Part shown: positions 30,366 through 33,422 of the stretch, piece by piece
Layout: each line of letters begins with the position of its first letter
Position numbering within the stretch: the stretch's first letter is position 1
Origin: Rhodoluna sp.
GTDB lineage: Bacteria > Actinomycetota > Actinomycetes > Actinomycetales > Microbacteriaceae
DNA: 33,422 nt
Direction of reading: 5' to 3'
NCBI GenBank assembly: GCA_024645105.1
Contig: JAHEGM010000014.1
Coordinates: forward strand, 1 to 33,422
The notes under the pieces: generated by a model
Seen by the model: only the letters and a program-made list of their open reading frames with translations
Databases searched by the model: none
What the model was told of the DNA's origin: nothing
Made by a program: the position numbers and the translations under genes

Positions 30366-30548
30366 GCTGGGTGCCGAGCAAACCTCGGACTCACCCCTCG
30401 GGCCTGAAACCTACTCGGCTCCCAGCTCCATACCTCTTCACGGAGGTCCGGCACCCTCATCGTCTTTGCTTGCATTTTTAGGCCCAAAAGTTGGCCACAT
30501 AGGTTGGGTAAACTAAAACCCATAGCAAGCCAGACGTTTGAGGGTGCC
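30366..30548 (+). ncRNA. Candidate structured RNA / attenuator between ssb and ettA
   Basis: Four arms can pair. A (30366-30378, GCTGGGTGCCGAG) pairs with B (30414-30426, CTCGGCTCCCAGC), 12 bp and one T-T mismatch. Part of A (GGGTGCCG, 30369-30376) also pairs perfectly with C (CGGCACCC, 30449-30456). C extended (GGCACCCTCA, 30450-30459) pairs over 10 bp with D (TGAGGGTGCC, 30539-30548). That stem continues through CGTCT/AGACG and GCTTGC/GCAAGC. Smaller hairpins: ACCTC/GAGGT (30432-30447) and TGGGT/ACCCA (30505-30522). A-B plus C-D versus A-C are exclusive. I recognise no known riboswitch, T-box, SRP or tmRNA core. It may instead act as DNA. Confidence 0.45.
30509..30514 (+). promoter_or_regulatory. 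Putative -10 box of ettA
   Basis: TAAACT in TTGGGTAAACTAAAACCC, closely resembling the gatC -10 context TTTGGTAGACTAAGAGCC. It would give a leader of about 80 nt. The alternative is TTGGCC (30491-30496), 17 bases, TAAAAC. It lies inside the loop of the C-D inverted repeat. Confidence 0.45.
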
Positions 30549-30600
30549 ATTCTCACGTTTTCGAGGCTGAGGCTGCAATTTCGAAAGTGGACAGTAACTT

Positions 30601-32283
30601 ATGGCTGAATTCATCTATCAGATGATCAAGGCGCGCAAGGCGCACGGCGACAAGGTAATTCTTGATGACGTAACTTTGGCCTTTATTCCTGGCGCAAAAA
30701 TCGGTGTAGTTGGTCCGAATGGTGCCGGTAAGTCAACAGTGTTGAAGATCATGGCCGGGCTTGACACCCCGTCAAACGGAGAAGCGCGCCTTGGTCCTGA
30801 ATACACAGTTGGCATTTTGATGCAGGAGCCACCGCTTGATGAATCGCTGACCGTACTAGGAAACGTTGAGTTGGCGGTCAAGGAAACCAAAGCAAAGCTA
30901 GATCGCTTCAACGAGATCTCTGCACTGATGTCTGAGCCAGATGCAGATTTTGATACCTTGCTGGCAGAAATGGGAACCCTGCAGGAACAGATTGACCACC
31001 TTGACGCGTGGGACCTTGACTCGCAACTAGAGCAGGCAATGGATGCACTTCGTTGCCCACCAAGTGACTCACCTGTTACCGCACTATCTGGTGGTGAGCG
31101 TCGCCGCGTTGCCCTCTGCAAGCTTTTGTTAGAAAAGCCAGACCTACTTTTGCTTGATGAGCCTACTAACCACCTTGACGCAGAATCTGTGCTTTGGCTA
31201 GAGCAGCACTTGGCAAAGTATCCAGGTGCGGTTTTGGCCGTGACTCACGACCGATACTTCCTAGACAACGTTGCCGAGTGGATTCTTGAACTAGATCGTG
31301 GCCGCGCTTACCCGTATGAAGGCAACTACTCGACTTATCTTGAAAAGAAGCGTGAGCGTCTTGAGGTTGCTGGCAAGAAAGACGCCAAGTTGGCAAAGCG
31401 TTTGAGCGATGAACTTGACTGGGTTCGTTCATCTTCAAAGGCACGCCAAACAAAATCAAAAGCTCGTCTTGCCAGATACGAAGAAATGGCTGCCGAAGCA
31501 GATCGCACCAGAAAGCTGGACTTTGAAGAAATTCAAATTCCAATGGGTCCGCGTTTGGGTGACATTGTTATTGAAGCCAAAAACATCCAAAAGGGTTTTG
31601 ACGGTCGTTCGCTGATTAAAGATTTGTCATTTAGCCTGCCAAGAAACGGAATCGTTGGAGTCATTGGTCCAAACGGTGTTGGTAAATCAACTCTTTTCAA
31701 AACCATTGTTGGTTTGGAAAAACTAGATGGCGGAGACCTAAAAATTGGTGAGACCGTAAAGATTTCTTACGTAGACCAGTCGCGCGGGGGAATTGATCCA
31801 AATAAGTCACTTTGGGAAGTAGTTTCCGGCGGACTTGATTTCATTCAGGTTGGAAACCAAGAGATGCCTTCAAGAGCTTATGTAGCCGCATTTGGTTTTA
31901 AGGGCCCAGACCAGCAAAAGCCTGCGGGAGTTCTTTCCGGTGGTGAGCGAAATCGTCTCAACTTGGCACTGACCCTAAAAGAGGGTGGCAACCTGTTGCT
32001 GCTTGATGAGCCTACAAACGACCTAGATGTAGAAACTCTTGGTTCGCTCGAAAACGCTTTGCTTGAATTCCCTGGCTGTGCGGTGGTGATTACGCACGAC
32101 CGTTGGTTCCTTGACCGCGTTGCATCGCACATTCTGGCTTACGAAGGAAGTGACGACAATCCAGACAATTGGTACTGGTTTGAAGGAAACTTTGAAGCCT
32201 ACGAAGAAAACAAGATCGCGCGTCTTGGTCCGGATGCGGCTAAACCGCACCGTTCAACTTACCGCCGCTTAACTCGCGACTAG
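30601..32283 (+). CDS. ettA: Energy-dependent translational throttle protein EttA (ABC-F)
   Basis: 560 aa ABC-F ATPase without membrane segments. It binds the ribosomal E site and gates the first elongation step according to ATP/ADP. The first ABC domain has GPNGAGKST, ALSGGERRRVALCKLL and LLLLDEPTNHLD. An arm insertion follows Walker A (VLGNVELAVKETKAKLDRFNE), and the linker (KRLSDELDWVRSSSKARQTKSKARL) is that of EttA. The second ABC domain has GPNGVGKST, LSGGERNRL and LLLDEPTNDLD. The C-terminus STYRRLTRD is typical. No strong Shine-Dalgarno sequence. Its last 15 bases overlap the convergent aminotransferase gene. Confidence 0.96.
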   Translation: MAEFIYQMIKARKAHGDKVILDDVTLAFIPGAKIGVVGPNGAGKSTVLKIMAGLDTPSNGEARLGPEYTVGILMQEPPLDESLTVLGNVELAVKETKAKLDRFNEISALMSEPDADFDTLLAEMGTLQEQIDHLDAWDLDSQLEQAMDALRCPPSDSPVTALSGGERRRVALCKLLLEKPDLLLLDEPTNHLDAESVLWLEQHLAKYPGAVLAVTHDRYFLDNVAEWILELDRGRAYPYEGNYSTYLEKKRERLEVAGKKDAKLAKRLSDELDWVRSSSKARQTKSKARLARYEEMAAEADRTRKLDFEEIQIPMGPRLGDIVIEAKNIQKGFDGRSLIKDLSFSLPRNGIVGVIGPNGVGKSTLFKTIVGLEKLDGGDLKIGETVKISYVDQSRGGIDPNKSLWEVVSGGLDFIQVGNQEMPSRAYVAAFGFKGPDQQKPAGVLSGGERNRLNLALTLKEGGNLLLLDEPTNDLDVETLGSLENALLEFPGCAVVITHDRWFLDRVASHILAYEGSDDNPDNWYWFEGNFEAYEENKIARLGPDAAKPHRSTYRRLTRD

Positions 32284-33422
32284 TTCTTTAATGGCTTCTT
32301 CAAATACCGCGTGGTGTTTTTCAACATCCGCGAGTGTGGTGGTTGGGCACATCAGCGCCATGTTGTGGAACGGCGTCAACATGATTCCGCGGTTGGCCAA
32401 GTAGACATGTAGAAAGTCTTCGAGTTCCGCATCGGCAGCGTGGAAGGCATCGGTGCCGGTTTTTGGATACGGCTTGGCAAAGCGGTACTCGGCCCTAGCG
32501 CCCAATTGGTTGATTGACCAGGGCAGGTCGTACTTTTCAAAAAGCTCATTCACGCCATCGGTGAAGACCGTTGCCAAATCAATCATGTAATTGAAGTTGT
32601 CGTGAGTCAGAACTTTTTCTAGAGTGGCACGCATAGCTGCGACCTGAAGGGGATTTCCAGCAAGGGTTCCACCGACACCTCCCATATCAACCAAATCTAG
32701 ATCTGTGCGGCTAAGAATTTTTTCAGCAAGGTGAGCGCTTAGCCCGTAGGTGCCGGTTGGGATTCCACCCGCGATTGCTTTTCCGATAACAAAAAGGTCT
32801 GGTTCCAGATTGTCGCGCTTGGTCATGCCGCCGTAACCTGCTGAAAAGGTGTGCGTCTCATCAATGATCAGAAGAGCGTCATATTTACGAGTCAGCTCGC
32901 GAACACCCTTTAGGTAACCTGGCTCTGGCAGGACAATGCCGATATTGGTAAGTGCAGGCTCCATAAGTACCGCGGCCACGTCACCATTTTTCAATTGACG
33001 CTCTAGTCCTTCTAGGTCGTTGAACTCTGCAACTCTTGAGGTCATCGTTACATCAACCGGTGAGCCCACATTTCCTGGGCGACTCATGCCTTCGCCGTCT
33101 GGTCCAACGACAATCAATGCTTCGTCAACAGAGCCGTGATAGCAATAAGCGTTGAAAAGAATTTTTGGTTTTCCGGTGATGGCTCTAACAAGTCTGATTG
33201 CCCAACGATTTGCATCTGTCGCGGTTAGCGAGAAGCTCCACTTGGCCATGCCGAATCTCTCGGTCAGGTTTTTTGCAACCCACTCGGCATCTTGAGTCGG
33301 AAGCATCGTGGTGAGACCGCCCAGGTCTTTTACCCGATGGGTGATTGCTTCAACTACTTCTGGTGCGGAGTGCCCGGCCATGGCTCCGGTGTCACCAAGC
33401 GCGAAGTCAATGTACTCATTTC
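32269..33422 (-). CDS. Class III aminotransferase, 5' end cut by window edge
   Basis: At least 384 residues are visible. The frame stays open past the track's ATG (33381) to the window edge, reading NEYIDFALGDTGAMAGHSAPEVVEAI, a typical internal N-terminal stretch of this family. The true start is therefore outside. PLP features are IIDETHTFSAGYGG (Asp binding the pyridine nitrogen) and FVIGKAIAGGIPTGTYG (Schiff-base lysine). The best overall resemblance is to glutamate-1-semialdehyde aminomutase-like and omega-transaminase enzymes. HemL itself is less likely, because no heme genes are nearby and the motifs differ. Substrate unknown. Tail overlaps ettA by 15 bases. Confidence 0.88.
   Translation of the reverse strand, partial: NEYIDFALGDTGAMAGHSAPEVVEAITHRVKDLGGLTTMLPTQDAEWVAKNLTERFGMAKWSFSLTATDANRWAIRLVRAITGKPKILFNAYCYHGSVDEALIVVGPDGEGMSRPGNVGSPVDVTMTSRVAEFNDLEGLERQLKNGDVAAVLMEPALTNIGIVLPEPGYLKGVRELTRKYDALLIIDETHTFSAGYGGMTKRDNLEPDLFVIGKAIAGGIPTGTYGLSAHLAEKILSRTDLDLVDMGGVGGTLAGNPLQVAAMRATLEKVLTHDNFNYMIDLATVFTDGVNELFEKYDLPWSINQLGARAEYRFAKPYPKTGTDAFHAADAELEDFLHVYLANRGIMLTPFHNMALMCPTTTLADVEKHHAVFEEAIKELVAS

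Noticed and set aside
30450-30548. tRNA, SRP RNA, T-box or known riboswitch
   Set aside because: I looked for a T-arm GTTCRA, the GGAAG SRP tetraloop region, the T-box TGGNACCGCG bulge and cobalamin, TPP and glycine cores; none is present.
30341-30556. 71-aa minus-strand ORF spanning the ssb-ettA gap
   Set aside because: No ribosome binding site, no recognisable domain, and it overlaps the ssb end. Its span is better explained by the complementary arms, which impose sequence on both strands.

Overview
The window is an ordinary, densely packed chromosomal segment of an actinobacterium, most likely from Micrococcales/Microbacteriaceae. This rests on gene content: a GlgE-type glucan gene set, a DivIVA-like coiled-coil protein, an ssb paralogue next to ettA, an Lrp-type regulator divergent from alanine dehydrogenase, and csd-mnmA-ligA followed by gatCAB. 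G+C is moderate, roughly half by eye, as in the small-genome freshwater lineages of that family. The genus is inference. I see no prophage, insertion sequence, CRISPR array or plasmid function.

Layout. 1-1555 (+): the 3' end of an unrecognised gene, then a thioredoxin-fold/TPR protein. 1552-7929 (-): glgX, glgE and glgB. 7999-12431 (+): cysteine desulfurase, mnmA and ligA, closed by a hairpin shared with the convergent DivIVA-like gene. 13740-17044 (+): gatC-gatA-gatB with a textbook terminator. 17105-21143 (-): tRNA-His, orn and a large AcrB-type RND permease. 21246-22579: phnA (+) against a TerC-family gene (-). 22659: tRNA-Arg(UCU). 22735-24888 (-): argG followed by a short-chain dehydrogenase. 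24940: glutathione peroxidase family. 25433-27641: an Lrp/AsnC regulator plus a UPF0303 protein, divergent from ald. 27642-29281 (-): aldo/keto reductase, thioredoxin and a two-helix membrane protein, divergent from msrA. 29929-32283 (+): ssb paralogue and ettA. The right edge cuts a class III aminotransferase.

How the genes fit together. The glg genes cover elongation from maltose-1-phosphate, branching and debranching. The desulfurase can supply sulfur for 2-thiouridine made by MnmA. GatCAB makes Gln-tRNA and/or Asn-tRNA by transamidation. Several genes between 24.9 and 29.8 kb are redox-repair functions (GPx, Trx, AKR, MsrA). Ald and its neighbour form an alanine-responsive pair.

The most interesting signals are non-coding: (i) a nested set of long complementary arms in the 246-bp ssb-ettA gap; (ii) a 10-bp palindrome that places TAGGCT -10 boxes on both strands at exactly equal distance from msrA and the aldo/keto reductase; (iii) a repeated layout of a -10-like hexamer 6-7 nt before the start codon with no ribosome binding site, suggesting many leaderless mRNAs; (iv) a perfect DnaA box before the ssb paralogue; (v) a near-perfect palindrome between the Lrp gene and ald. 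I found no clearly new multi-gene system.
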